Shown in pieces: positions 36,890 through 45,250 of a stretch of 64,000 nucleotides of DNA; position 1 is the first letter of the stretch, and every line of letters begins with the position of its first letter. Both the position numbers and the translations under genes were made by a program. The DNA is from C-114 sp963719285 (GTDB taxonomy: Bacteria > Chloroflexota > Limnocylindria > Limnocylindrales > CSP1-4): the NCBI GenBank assembly GCA_963719285.1, contig CAVRBO010000001.1, positions 868,001 through 932,000 of the forward strand, read 5' to 3'. A model generated the notes under the pieces. The model worked only from the letters and a program-made list of their open reading frames with translations, did not search any database and was not told the origin of the DNA.

Positions 36890-38356
36890 TCAGCCGGAAC
36901 CGTCCATGGTCGCGAGCCCCGTCACGCGGTCGCGGACGCGGCGGATGCGTTCGAGCGTATCGACATCCTGCGCCACGGGCTCGAGGATCCGGTCGCGGCC
37001 GGACGCGCCGGCCGCCCAGCGGCGAGCGATCGCCGGGCCGTCCTCGTCGCTGAGGAGCGACGCCGCCTGGACCGCGGCCCCCAGCGCGACGAGCTCCGGT
37101 TCGGCCGCCAGCCTGACCGCCCGCCCGGACAGGCGGAGAGCGGTGGCCTGCCAGACCGAACCCTCGGCGCCGCCGCCGATGAGGGCGATCGGTGCGCCGG
37201 GGGCCAGCCCGCCGCACAGCTGGCCGATCCGGTCGAGGCCATCGAGCAGGCCGGCCAGGATCCCCTCGTACGTGGCCATCAGGATCGCTCCCGGGCCACT
37301 CGACTGGCGGAGGCCCACGATCGTCGCGCTGGCGCCGGGCAGGTTCGGCGTCCGCTCCCCGTCGAACCAGGGCAGGACGACGACCTCGCCCGACGGCGAG
37401 ACGGCCTCGCGCTCGAGGCCGAACCAGCCCGCCACGCGGTCCACCGCGACCGTGCAGTTGAGGACGCACGCGAGGGGCAGGAAGCCGCCCGTCGCATCGG
37501 CGAACCCGGCGACGACGCCGGACGGGTCCGCCGGCCGCCGGTCGGTCACGAGGTAGGCCGTTCCGGACGTGCCCAGGCTCACGACGGGCTCGCCCGGCCG
37601 CAGCCCGAGTCCGAGCGCTGCGCCCATGTTGTCGCCGGTCCCCGGGCCGACGAGGACGTCCTTCCCGAGGCCGAGCTCGGCGGCCGCGTCGGGCCGCACC
37701 CGGCCCACGATCTCGCGCGGTGCCGCGACCTGGGGGAGCATCGCCTCGTCGAGGGCGACCGCGGGCAGGTCGAGCACCGGCCGGGCGTAGGTACCCGTTG
37801 CCGTCGACCACCAGCCCGTCCCCGAGGCGTCGCCGCGATCGGTGACGCCGCGCCCGCACAGCCGCTCGGTGAGGTAGTCGTGGGGCAGCCGGATGGCCCG
37901 GGTCGCGGCCGCCGCGGTCGGGTCCGTGCGCCGGAGCCAGGCCCAGCGCGTCACCGTGAACGACGGGACGGGCACGCTGCCGGCCCGCTCGGCCCACGCC
38001 GCGGGGCCCCAGGCCGCGACGAGCGCCTCGGCGTCGGGCGCCGACCGGGTGTCGTTCCACAGGACGGCCGCGCGGACCGGCCGGCCGCGCCCGTCGAGAG
38101 TGACGAGGCCGTGCTGCTGGGCCGCGATCGAGATGGCCACGACGTCGCGCGCGCGGCCGGTCTGGGCCAGGGCGTCGCGCAGGGCGGTCCACCACGTCCC
38201 GGGGTCGCTCTCGCGGGCACCGTCCCTGCCGGTCACGACGTGCGCCGCGCGACCGATCGCAACCCGGCGCCCGGTCTCCGGGTCGATGACGACGACCTTG
38301 GTCGCCTGGGTGGACGAGTCGACGCCCGCGACGAGTCCGACACGCGCTTCCGCCAT
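36890..38356 (-). CDS. xylB: Xylulokinase, FGGY family
   Basis: Phosphorylates D-xylulose to xylulose 5-phosphate. The 488-aa protein has the N-terminal GVDSSTQATKVVV phosphate loop, SIAAQQHGLV, LWNDTRS and the GWWSTATG region. It also has the second phosphate loop SLGTSGTAYLV, the FGGY-like PWFDGERTPNLP and the adenosine site LIGGGAEGSVWQ. ATG 38356 gives the family start. Tandem 15-bp repeats lie immediately upstream. It is divergent from the Gfo/Idh gene. Confidence 0.93.
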   Translation of the reverse strand: MAEARVGLVAGVDSSTQATKVVVIDPETGRRVAIGRAAHVVTGRDGARESDPGTWWTALRDALAQTGRARDVVAISIAAQQHGLVTLDGRGRPVRAAVLWNDTRSAPDAEALVAAWGPAAWAERAGSVPVPSFTVTRWAWLRRTDPTAAAATRAIRLPHDYLTERLCGRGVTDRGDASGTGWWSTATGTYARPVLDLPAVALDEAMLPQVAAPREIVGRVRPDAAAELGLGKDVLVGPGTGDNMGAALGLGLRPGEPVVSLGTSGTAYLVTDRRPADPSGVVAGFADATGGFLPLACVLNCTVAVDRVAGWFGLEREAVSPSGEVVVLPWFDGERTPNLPGASATIVGLRQSSGPGAILMATYEGILAGLLDGLDRIGQLCGGLAPGAPIALIGGGAEGSVWQATALRLSGRAVRLAAEPELVALGAAVQAASLLSDEDGPAIARRWAAGASGRDRILEPVAQDVDTLERIRRVRDRVTGLATMDGSG

Positions 38357-38366
38357 GGACGAACCC

Positions 38367-38396
38367 CCGGATGATCGGTGGCCGGATGATCGGTGG
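38367..38396. repeat. Two tandem 15-bp repeats upstream of xylB
   Basis: CCGGATGATCGGTGG occurs twice with no spacer, 11-40 bp from the xylB ATG. It may be an operator for the ROK repressor or only a duplication. With the TTGTC-N6-GACAA site 44 bp away it marks the xylB/dehydrogenase control region. Confidence 0.7.
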
Positions 38397-38439
38397 GTCG
38401 CACCCATGCACGAGACCGGTCCACACGGGTCGCGATTCG

Positions 38440-38472
38440 TTGTCCAGTATGACAAACCCCGTGGGGTATCAT
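38440..38472. promoter_or_regulatory. Inverted repeat and -10 box before the Gfo/Idh gene
   Basis: TTGTC (38440-38444) and GACAA (38451-38455) form an inverted repeat with a 6-nt spacer. TATCAT at 38467-38472 is a good plus-strand -10 about 50 nt before the GTG of the dehydrogenase. The repeat would sit where the -35 is expected, so a bound repressor could block transcription both ways. Confidence 0.4.
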
Positions 38473-38523
38473 CCGCGGCGTGACCACGTCCGGCGCGGCG
38501 CCAAGCAACCCCGCAAGCGCCCC

Positions 38524-39507
38524 GTGACGGTCCTCCGCTGGGGCATCCTCGGCCCGGGCCGCATCACGACCCGGATGGTCGACGCCGTCGGCCGGTCCGA
38601 GCGGGGCGAGGTCACCGCCGTCGGCAGTAGAGACGCCGGGCGGGCCGCCGCCTACGCCGGCCGCTACGGCATCCCGAACGCGTTCCCGTCCTACGAGGCA
38701 CTCGTCGCCTCGCCGGACGTCGACGTCGTCTACATCGGCACACCCAATCACCTGCACGTGCCCTGGACGATCAGGGCGCTCGAGGCCGGCAAGCACGTCC
38801 TGTGCGAGAAGCCGATCGCCCTGGCGGCGCACGAGGTGGACGCGATCGCCGACGCATGCCGGCGGACGGGCCGGATCGCGGTCGAGGGGTTCATGTACCT
38901 CCACCATCCGCAGATCCTGCGGGCCCTCGAGATCGTCCAGAGTGGCGCGCTCGGTCCCCTCGAGCTCATCAACGGCACGTTCTCGTTCAACCTCACCGAC
39001 GAGGCCGACGTCCGGGTCGACCCGACGATGGGTGGCGGATCGGTCTGGGACGTGGGCTGCTATCCGGTGAGCATGGCCCGCCGGGTCGTCGGCACCGAGC
39101 CCGACCGGGTGACCGCATGGGCCCGCTTCGACGAGCGGGGCGTGGACCGCACATTCCTGGGCCAGCTCCACTTCCCCGGCGGCCCGTTCGCCCAGTTCGA
39201 CAGCGGGTTCGCGGCGCCCCATCGCGAGCGGATCGAGATCGTCGGCCGCGACGCGACCATCGTCCTCGACCACCCGTTCCTGCCCCGGCCGTACGGGCCG
39301 CCGGCGAGCCTGACGATGTGGCGTGACGAGGCGCCCACGCCGATCGAGGTGCCCGACGCCGACCAGGTCCTGGCCGAGGTGGAGGACCTGACCGCGGCGA
39401 TCCTCGACGGGACGCCGCCCCGGGTCGACCTGGCATTCAGTCGCGGGAACGTCGCGACGCTGTTCGACCTCGAACAGGCCGCCCGGGCCAACGCCCAGGG
39501 TCGATGA
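38524..39507 (+). CDS. Gfo/Idh/MocA-family dehydrogenase
   Basis: NAD(P)-dependent sugar dehydrogenase-like enzyme. The 327-aa protein opens with a Rossmann motif LRWGILGPGRITTRMV and contains IGTPNHLHVPWTI, the catalytic CEKPIAL (Lys about 93) and GGGSVWDVGCYPVSMAR with the family Asp and Tyr. Relatives include D-xylose 1-dehydrogenase, which suits the divergent xylB. Substrate assignment is inference. GTG 38524 places the Rossmann strand at the usual distance; the longer upstream frame would cross the promoter. Confidence 0.85.
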   Translation: MTVLRWGILGPGRITTRMVDAVGRSERGEVTAVGSRDAGRAAAYAGRYGIPNAFPSYEALVASPDVDVVYIGTPNHLHVPWTIRALEAGKHVLCEKPIALAAHEVDAIADACRRTGRIAVEGFMYLHHPQILRALEIVQSGALGPLELINGTFSFNLTDEADVRVDPTMGGGSVWDVGCYPVSMARRVVGTEPDRVTAWARFDERGVDRTFLGQLHFPGGPFAQFDSGFAAPHRERIEIVGRDATIVLDHPFLPRPYGPPASLTMWRDEAPTPIEVPDADQVLAEVEDLTAAILDGTPPRVDLAFSRGNVATLFDLEQAARANAQGR

Positions 39508-39549
39508 GGACGTCCGGTCCTTCGCTCGCGGGGACGGCGGCCTGAGCGG

Positions 39550-41205
39550 GTGAACGTTCGACCCACGGCGCTCGCGGCCGGCGGCGTCGCGATCGCGATC
39601 GTGGCCGTCGCCCTGATCGGAGTGAGTGCCGGAGTCCTGGGCGATGGGTCGGCGAGTGCCGTGCGCGCTCCGCACTACGTCGAGGAGTCGAACGCGGCCG
39701 GCGTCGACCACACGTACGACGGCGGATCGAACTACTTCGTCGGCGGGGGCGTCGCGGTCTTCGACTGCAACGCCGACGGCAGGCCGGACATGTACCTGGC
39801 CGGCGGGAGCAACCCGGCCGCGCTGTACCGCGACGACAGCCCGGTCGGCGGGGCGCTCCGATTCACCGCCCTGCCCGATCCGCTGACCGACGTGTCCGGC
39901 GTGATGGGCGCCTACCCGATCGACATCGACGGCGACGGACTGGTCGACCTGGCCGTCCTCCGCGTCGGCGGCGTGGACCTCCTGCGCGGCCTCGGCGATT
40001 GCCGGTTCGAGCGGGCCAACGAGCGCTGGTCGTTCGACGGGGGCACCGGCTGGACGACGGCGTTCAGCGCCTCGTGGGAGGGCAGCGCGGCCCTGCCGAC
40101 GATCGCCCTGGGTCACTATCTCAAGCTCGACCCGTCCGGCGAGCACACGTTCGACTGCGACACCGACACCCTCATCCGGCCGGCCGCCGGCGGGACGTCG
40201 TATGGGTCGCCGACCACCCTGTCGCCCGGCTACTGCAGCCTGTCGATGCTGTTCAGCGACTGGGATCGGTCGGGCCGGCGCGACCTGCGGGTCACGAACG
40301 ACCGCCAGTACGCGGCGGATGCCGAGGAGCAACTCTGGCGGGTCGCGCCCGGAGAGCCGCCCCGCCTGTACACCGCCGCCGACGGCTGGGTCCCGGTCCA
40401 CATCTGGGGGATGGGCATCGCCAGCTACGACGTGACCGGCGACGGCTACCCCGACCTCTACCTCACCAGCCAGGCCGACAACAAGCTCCAGACACTCGCC
40501 TCGGGGCCGGCCGATCCGGTGTACCGGGACATCGCCCTCGCGCGCGGGGTCACGGCTGCCCAGCCGTTCACCGGCGGCGACGTGCTCCCCTCGACCGCCT
40601 GGCATCCCGAGTTCGCGGACGTGAACAACGATGGGTTCATCGACCTGTTCGTCTCGAAGGGCAACGTGAGCGCCCAGGCCGACTTCGCCTCCCGCGACCC
40701 GAGCGACCTGTTCCTCGGCCAGGCCGACGGGACGTTCGTCCAGGCGGCCGACAGGGCCGGGATCGTGGACTTCGCCCGCGGGCGTGGCGCGGCCCTCGCG
40801 GACTTCAACCTCGACGGGCTCCTCGACCTCGTCGAGGTCAACCTGGGCGACCGGACGACCGTGTGGCGGAACACCGGCTCGGGCGACGCCGCCGGGCCGG
40901 CACCCATGGGCGATTGGCTCGCCCTCCGTCCGAGCGAGCCGGCACCGAACGTGGACGCGATCGGGGCGTGGATCGAGGTCCGCACGGGCGACAAGGTGAC
41001 CCGGATCGAGATGACGATCGGGGGCGGTCACATCGGCGGGCAGCTCGGCTTCGTGCATGTCGGCCTCGGGTCGGCGCACGATGCCGACGTCCGCGTGGAG
41101 TGGCCGGACGGCGCGTTCGGCCCGTGGCTCCACGTGAACGCGAACGGGTTCTACGATCTGGAGCGGGGAGCGACGACAGCCCGGCCCTGGTCGCCGCCGA
41201 CGTAG
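39550..41205 (+). CDS. Exported FG-GAP/VCBS repeat protein with ASPIC/UnbV domain
   Basis: A 551-aa exported protein. An N-terminal hydrophobic segment (VAIAIVAVALIGVSAGVL, about 14-31) serves as signal or anchor. Repeated calcium-loop-like motifs follow: FDCNADGRPDMYLAGG, DIDGDGLVDLAV, DVTGDGYPDLYLT, DVNNDGFIDLFVSKG and DFNLDGLLDLVEV, as in beta-propeller FG-GAP/CRTAC1 proteins. The C-terminal 100 residues (GAWIEVRTGDKVTRIEM, VEWPDGAFG) match ASPIC/UnbV. The function is unknown, perhaps adhesion or glycan binding. GTG 39550 lies 42 nt after the dehydrogenase. Confidence 0.82.
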   Translation: MNVRPTALAAGGVAIAIVAVALIGVSAGVLGDGSASAVRAPHYVEESNAAGVDHTYDGGSNYFVGGGVAVFDCNADGRPDMYLAGGSNPAALYRDDSPVGGALRFTALPDPLTDVSGVMGAYPIDIDGDGLVDLAVLRVGGVDLLRGLGDCRFERANERWSFDGGTGWTTAFSASWEGSAALPTIALGHYLKLDPSGEHTFDCDTDTLIRPAAGGTSYGSPTTLSPGYCSLSMLFSDWDRSGRRDLRVTNDRQYAADAEEQLWRVAPGEPPRLYTAADGWVPVHIWGMGIASYDVTGDGYPDLYLTSQADNKLQTLASGPADPVYRDIALARGVTAAQPFTGGDVLPSTAWHPEFADVNNDGFIDLFVSKGNVSAQADFASRDPSDLFLGQADGTFVQAADRAGIVDFARGRGAALADFNLDGLLDLVEVNLGDRTTVWRNTGSGDAAGPAPMGDWLALRPSEPAPNVDAIGAWIEVRTGDKVTRIEMTIGGGHIGGQLGFVHVGLGSAHDADVRVEWPDGAFGPWLHVNANGFYDLERGATTARPWSPPT

Positions 41206-41247
41206 GGACGGCGCGGGACGGCCAGCGGGAACGGCGAGGAGGCACGG

Positions 41248-42621
41248 ATGTCGAGGGCGCGACTCGCGCGGGTGGACCTGCCCGACTTCGGGATGCCCGA
41301 CGTCGAGCCGGAGATCCCGGCCGCCCGCTACGCCGACCGGGTCGGGCGCCTGCGCGAACGAGCGGGCGCCCGCGGCCTCGAGGTCGTCCTCGTGTACGCC
41401 GACCGCGAGCACAGCGCCTCGATGGCCTGGCTCACGGGCTTCGACCCGCGGTTCGAGGAGGCGCTCCTCGTCGTCGGGCCGACCGGTGACCCGGCGATCC
41501 TCGTGGGCAACGAGTGCTTCGGCCTGGCCGGCGCGGCGCCCCTCCCGATGCGCCGGGCGATGTTCCAGGACTTCAGCCTGCCCAGTCAGCCGCGGGACCG
41601 GTCTCGGCCGTTGGGCGCGATCCTCGCCGACGAGGGCGTCCGGCCGGGGCACCGGGTGGGCGTCGTGGGCTGGAAGACCTATGCCCGACCGGACATGCTC
41701 GACATCCCGTCGTACCTCGCGGACGAGCTCCGGGCGATGACCGGCCCGTCCGGACTGGTGGAGAACGCCACGGACCTCCTCATCGACGCCGCCGACGGCC
41801 TCCGGGTCATCAACGAGGTCGACCAGATCGCCGCGTTCGAGTACGCCTCATGCCAGACCTCGAACGGGGTGCTCAACGTGCTCCGGGGCGTCCGGCCGGG
41901 GATGCGCGAGCGGGAAGCGGTGCGGTTGCTTGGCTGGAACGGGATGCCCCTGTCCTGCCACACGATGCTGACCGCCGGTCCGCGTGCGACGTTCGGCCTG
42001 CCCAGCCCGGGCGACCGGCGCATCGAGCGGGGCGACCGGTTCACGACGGCCTTCGGGGTGTGGGGCGCGCTCACCTGCCGGGCTGGGTTCGTCGTCGAGG
42101 ACGGCGCCGGGCTGCCCGCCGGGATCGGCGACTACGTGGACAAGCTCGTGGGACCGTACTTCGCGGCGGTCGCCGAGTGGTACGAGGCCATGCACGTCGG
42201 CCAGACCGGCGGCGCGCTGGCGGCGATCGTCGAGCGCCACCTGGGCGACCCGTTCTTCGGGATCTTCCTGAACCCCGGCCACCAGCTCTCGCTCGACGAA
42301 TGGGTCAACTCCCCCATCGCGCGGGGATCCACCATCGAGCTCCGGTCGGGCATGGTCTTCCAGGTCGACATCATCCCGGCCACCGGGACGCCCTATTTCA
42401 CGACGAACATCGAGGACGGCGTCGCCCTCGCCGACGAACCGATGCGGGCGGCGTTCGCCGCGGGCTTCCCTGACGCCTGGGCCCGGATCCAGGCGCGCCG
42501 GCGGTTCATGACGAACGCCCTCGGCATCGACCTGCATCCGGACGTCCTGCCGCTCTCCAACGTGCCGGCCTACCTGCCGCCGTTCATCCTCAGCCCGGAC
42601 CGGGCGATGACCGTGGTCTAA
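41248..42621 (+). CDS. M24 (creatinase/Xaa-Pro peptidase)-like protein, metal ligands altered
   Basis: A 457-aa protein with the two-domain build of creatinase/prolidase relatives. The N-terminal domain has WLTGFDPRFEEALLVV and WKTYARPDML. The C-terminal pita-bread domain has RGDRFTTAFGVWGALTCRAG, LNPGHQLSLDEW, ELRSGMVFQVDIIP and TTNIEDGVAL. In active M24 peptidases the segment after RGD carries two Asp ligands; here those positions are Ala/Phe/Thr. The later VE..P Glu is Asp. The His of NPGHQL and the Glu of IEDG remain. It may therefore be a non-peptidase or a changed-metal enzyme. GAGGCACGG precedes the ATG. Confidence 0.78.
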   Translation: MSRARLARVDLPDFGMPDVEPEIPAARYADRVGRLRERAGARGLEVVLVYADREHSASMAWLTGFDPRFEEALLVVGPTGDPAILVGNECFGLAGAAPLPMRRAMFQDFSLPSQPRDRSRPLGAILADEGVRPGHRVGVVGWKTYARPDMLDIPSYLADELRAMTGPSGLVENATDLLIDAADGLRVINEVDQIAAFEYASCQTSNGVLNVLRGVRPGMREREAVRLLGWNGMPLSCHTMLTAGPRATFGLPSPGDRRIERGDRFTTAFGVWGALTCRAGFVVEDGAGLPAGIGDYVDKLVGPYFAAVAEWYEAMHVGQTGGALAAIVERHLGDPFFGIFLNPGHQLSLDEWVNSPIARGSTIELRSGMVFQVDIIPATGTPYFTTNIEDGVALADEPMRAAFAAGFPDAWARIQARRRFMTNALGIDLHPDVLPLSNVPAYLPPFILSPDRAMTVV

Positions 42622-42730
42622 GGAACGATCGGCCGTCCCGGTCCGGGCGGGGTCCGTCCGGACGCGGCTACGATGCCCGAGCGCGTCGGCGATCCGACCC
42701 CGACGCCACGTCCCGAGGGCCAGTCGACCG

Positions 42731-43873
42731 ATGTCCGCCAGCCCGCCCGAGCTCAGCGCCCGCCGGCTCAACCGGACGACCCTGCTTCGTCAGTCGCTCC
42801 TCGAACGTTCCCCGGACGATGTCGTGAGCGCGGTGGGTCGGCTCGCCGGCCTGCAGGCCCAGTACCCGAACTCGCCGTACATCGCGCTCTGGTCGCGGCT
42901 GGGCCGGTTCGCCATCGACGACCTCGAGGGCGCCCTCGCCGACCGGTCGCTGGTGAAGGCGACGGTCATCCGGGCGACGCTTCACGTCGTGACCGCCGCG
43001 GACTACCCGGCGCTATCCGTGGCGTCCTCGGTCGCGAGAACGGCCGGCTGGCGACCGAGCGCCGATCGGGCCGGCGTCCGGACGGCCGACCTGCACCGGC
43101 GGGTCCTCGACTTCGCGAACGAGCCACGGACGCTCGCCGAGCTGGAGGCGCACATCGAGGAGGTCCTGCCGGACCGTGCCCTCGAGGGCAAGGTCCCGTC
43201 GGGCGTGCCGCACGTCGCCTTCCGGATGGCCGACTCGCACGGCTGGCTCGTCCACGTTCCGCCCAGTGGCCGATGGGGCTCGTTCGCCAAGCCGCGCTAC
43301 ATCGACGCGAGCGCCTGGCTCCCCGGGGCGGCGGCGCCCGACCCGGACGAGGCGCTCCGCATCGCCGTGGAGCGCTATCTGGGCGCCTTCGGACCGGCCT
43401 CGCTGGGCGATATCGCCAAGTGGATCGGCCAGCCTCGCCTGTCCCGGGTCCGGACGGCCGTGGCCGCACTGGGCGGTCTGGCCCGGGCGTTCCGGGACCC
43501 GGACGGGCGCGACCTCGTCGACCTCGTCGACGCGCCGCTGGCGTCCGGGGATGAACCGGCGCCCGGTCGTTTCCTGGCCCGCTGGGACGAGGTGCTCATC
43601 GGCTACGACCGGCGCGAGCGGATCCTGCCGGAGGCCGTGGCCGGGGATGTCATCCGGCGCAAGAACGGCGTGTTCCTGCCGTCGTTCACGGTCGACGGGT
43701 ACGTGGCCGGGACGTGGTCCGTGGCGTCGTCGCCGACGGAGGCGGTCCTGGAGCTGGCGCCCTCGGCGGCCGTCGCGCCGGCCGACCGGGCCGGGCTGAC
43801 CGACGAGGCCGAGCGCCTGGTCCGGTTCATCGCGCCGGAGGCCGGCCGCCACGACGTGGCCTGGAGGTCCTGA
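42731..43873 (+). CDS. AlkZ/YcaQ-like winged-helix DNA glycosylase family protein
   Basis: A 380-aa member of the HTH_42 (DUF1006) family. Its characterised members, AlkZ and YcaQ, remove bulky alkylated bases and interstrand crosslinks. The catalytic QxQ/QxD motif appears as GLQAQYPNSPYIALW (Q-A-Q, about residues 40-42). Other family marks are ATVIRATLHVVTAADYP and the C-terminal FLARWDEVLIGYDRRERILP. The Q-A-Q form resembles AlkZ more than YcaQ. Damage specificity is inference. The ATG is at 42731; the next gene, a GNAT, follows by 41 nt. Confidence 0.8.
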   Translation: MSASPPELSARRLNRTTLLRQSLLERSPDDVVSAVGRLAGLQAQYPNSPYIALWSRLGRFAIDDLEGALADRSLVKATVIRATLHVVTAADYPALSVASSVARTAGWRPSADRAGVRTADLHRRVLDFANEPRTLAELEAHIEEVLPDRALEGKVPSGVPHVAFRMADSHGWLVHVPPSGRWGSFAKPRYIDASAWLPGAAAPDPDEALRIAVERYLGAFGPASLGDIAKWIGQPRLSRVRTAVAALGGLARAFRDPDGRDLVDLVDAPLASGDEPAPGRFLARWDEVLIGYDRRERILPEAVAGDVIRRKNGVFLPSFTVDGYVAGTWSVASSPTEAVLELAPSAAVAPADRAGLTDEAERLVRFIAPEAGRHDVAWRS

Positions 43874-43914
43874 GCGCCACCGCCGGTCCGCGCGGTTGTG
43901 CGACGATCGGAGCC

Positions 43915-44457
43915 ATGGACGGACACGAGACGGATGTCCCGGAAGCGTTCACGATCCGCCGCCTGTTCGCCGTCGACGACGCGCAGGTCGCGCGCCTGGC
44001 CGAGCTGCTCGTGGACTGCGTCGCGGCCGGCGCGTCCATCGGGTTCATGTTCCCGCTCACCCCGACGAAGGCCGAGGCGTTCTGGCGCCGGCTGGCGGAT
44101 GGGATCGCGGCCGGCCAGCGCGCGATCCTCATCGCGGAGGACGAGACCGGTATCGTCGGGACGGTCCAGCTCGTGCTCGACCTCCCGGAGAATCAGCCGC
44201 ACCGCGCCGACCTGGTCAAGATGATGGTCCACCCGCGAGCGCGTCGGCGCGGGCTCGGCGCCGCGCTCATGCGCGCCGCGGAGGACCTGGGCCGGGATTG
44301 CGGCCGGACGCTGCTGGTCCTCGACACGATCCCGGGGAGCGACGCCGAACGGCTGTACAGCCGGCTGGGCTGGGTCCGGGTCGGGGAGATCCCGGATTAC
44401 GCCCTGCTGGCACGGGGCGGGCTGAGCGGGACGATCGTCTTCTACCGGCGCCTCTGA
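43915..44457 (+). CDS. GNAT-family N-acetyltransferase
   Basis: A 180-aa acyl-CoA N-acyltransferase. Motif A is readable as LVKMMVHPRARRRGLGAALMRAAED (in parts; about residues 100-125) with the pyrophosphate-binding RRRGLG. The ERLYSRLGWVRVGEIPDYAL segment matches motif B. The acceptor is unknown. ATG 43915 begins MDGHETD; an upstream frame is shadow of the glycosylase gene. Confidence 0.85.
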   Translation: MDGHETDVPEAFTIRRLFAVDDAQVARLAELLVDCVAAGASIGFMFPLTPTKAEAFWRRLADGIAAGQRAILIAEDETGIVGTVQLVLDLPENQPHRADLVKMMVHPRARRRGLGAALMRAAEDLGRDCGRTLLVLDTIPGSDAERLYSRLGWVRVGEIPDYALLARGGLSGTIVFYRRL

Positions 44458-44518
44458 ATCGCGGGTCGTGGGGCATACTTGCGCCGATCGTCATGCGGAT
44501 CCGGAGGAGGTGGTGCAG

Positions 44519-45136
44519 TTGACACGCGACGCCGAGCGCCTCGAGCGCTCACAGGAGGAGCCGATCGTGGGTGGCCTGCCCGAGGTCCCCGGCATCCTCG
44601 CCGCGATCAAGCTGACGCCGGGCCTCGGGATCCACCTGCGCGGCCTGGCCGACGAGCTGCTCGTCCATGACTTCCCGGGTACCACGCTCGTGCGGGCCGA
44701 GCGGGAGATGCTCGCCACGGCCACGTCGGCGGCCAACGACTGCTTCTACTGCATGGATTCGCACGGTGCGTTCGCGAACGCGCTGCTCGAGCAGACCGGC
44801 CGGACGGAGCTCGCACCCCTCATCGACGTCATCAAGCTCGGCGGCTCGGACGGGCTGACCGACAAGATGAAGGCGCTCGTCCACATCGCCCGGACGGTCC
44901 GCCGCGAGCCGCGCGACCTCACGGTCGAGGACGTCGCCGCTGCACATGCCGCCGGGGCCGTGGATGCGGACGTCCAGCTCGCGGTGCTGATCGCATCGGC
45001 GTTCTCGATGTACAACCGGCTCGTGGAGGGGTTCCGCGCGAGGACCCTGCCGAGTGCCGACGCGTATCGCGCTCGCGCCGCCGAGATCGCCGCCCATGGG
45101 TACAGCGATCGGCGTGTCGCGTCCGTGCCGCGATAA
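44519..45136 (+). CDS. AhpD-like / carboxymuconolactone-decarboxylase family protein
   Basis: A 205-aa all-helical protein with the AhpD active site CFYCMDSH (two Cys and His, about residues 73-80), preceded at the right distance by the Glu-containing AEREMLATATSAAND. The family includes alkylhydroperoxidase-like and peroxidase-related proteins. The start is TTG 44519, chosen because GGAGGAGG stands 8 nt upstream; GTG codons just before it are too near that site. No peroxiredoxin gene is adjacent. Confidence 0.85.
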   Translation: MTRDAERLERSQEEPIVGGLPEVPGILAAIKLTPGLGIHLRGLADELLVHDFPGTTLVRAEREMLATATSAANDCFYCMDSHGAFANALLEQTGRTELAPLIDVIKLGGSDGLTDKMKALVHIARTVRREPRDLTVEDVAAAHAAGAVDADVQLAVLIASAFSMYNRLVEGFRARTLPSADAYRARAAEIAAHGYSDRRVASVPR

Positions 45137-45250
45137 GTCGCCGGGCGGGAGTCGGGCCGTGACGGGGGCTCGGGTCCGGCGGGCCGACGCGACCCGGACC
45201 TGGCCGCGGGTCTCGGCATCCTCGAGCATCGGGCCGTCCCGGGATCCGCG

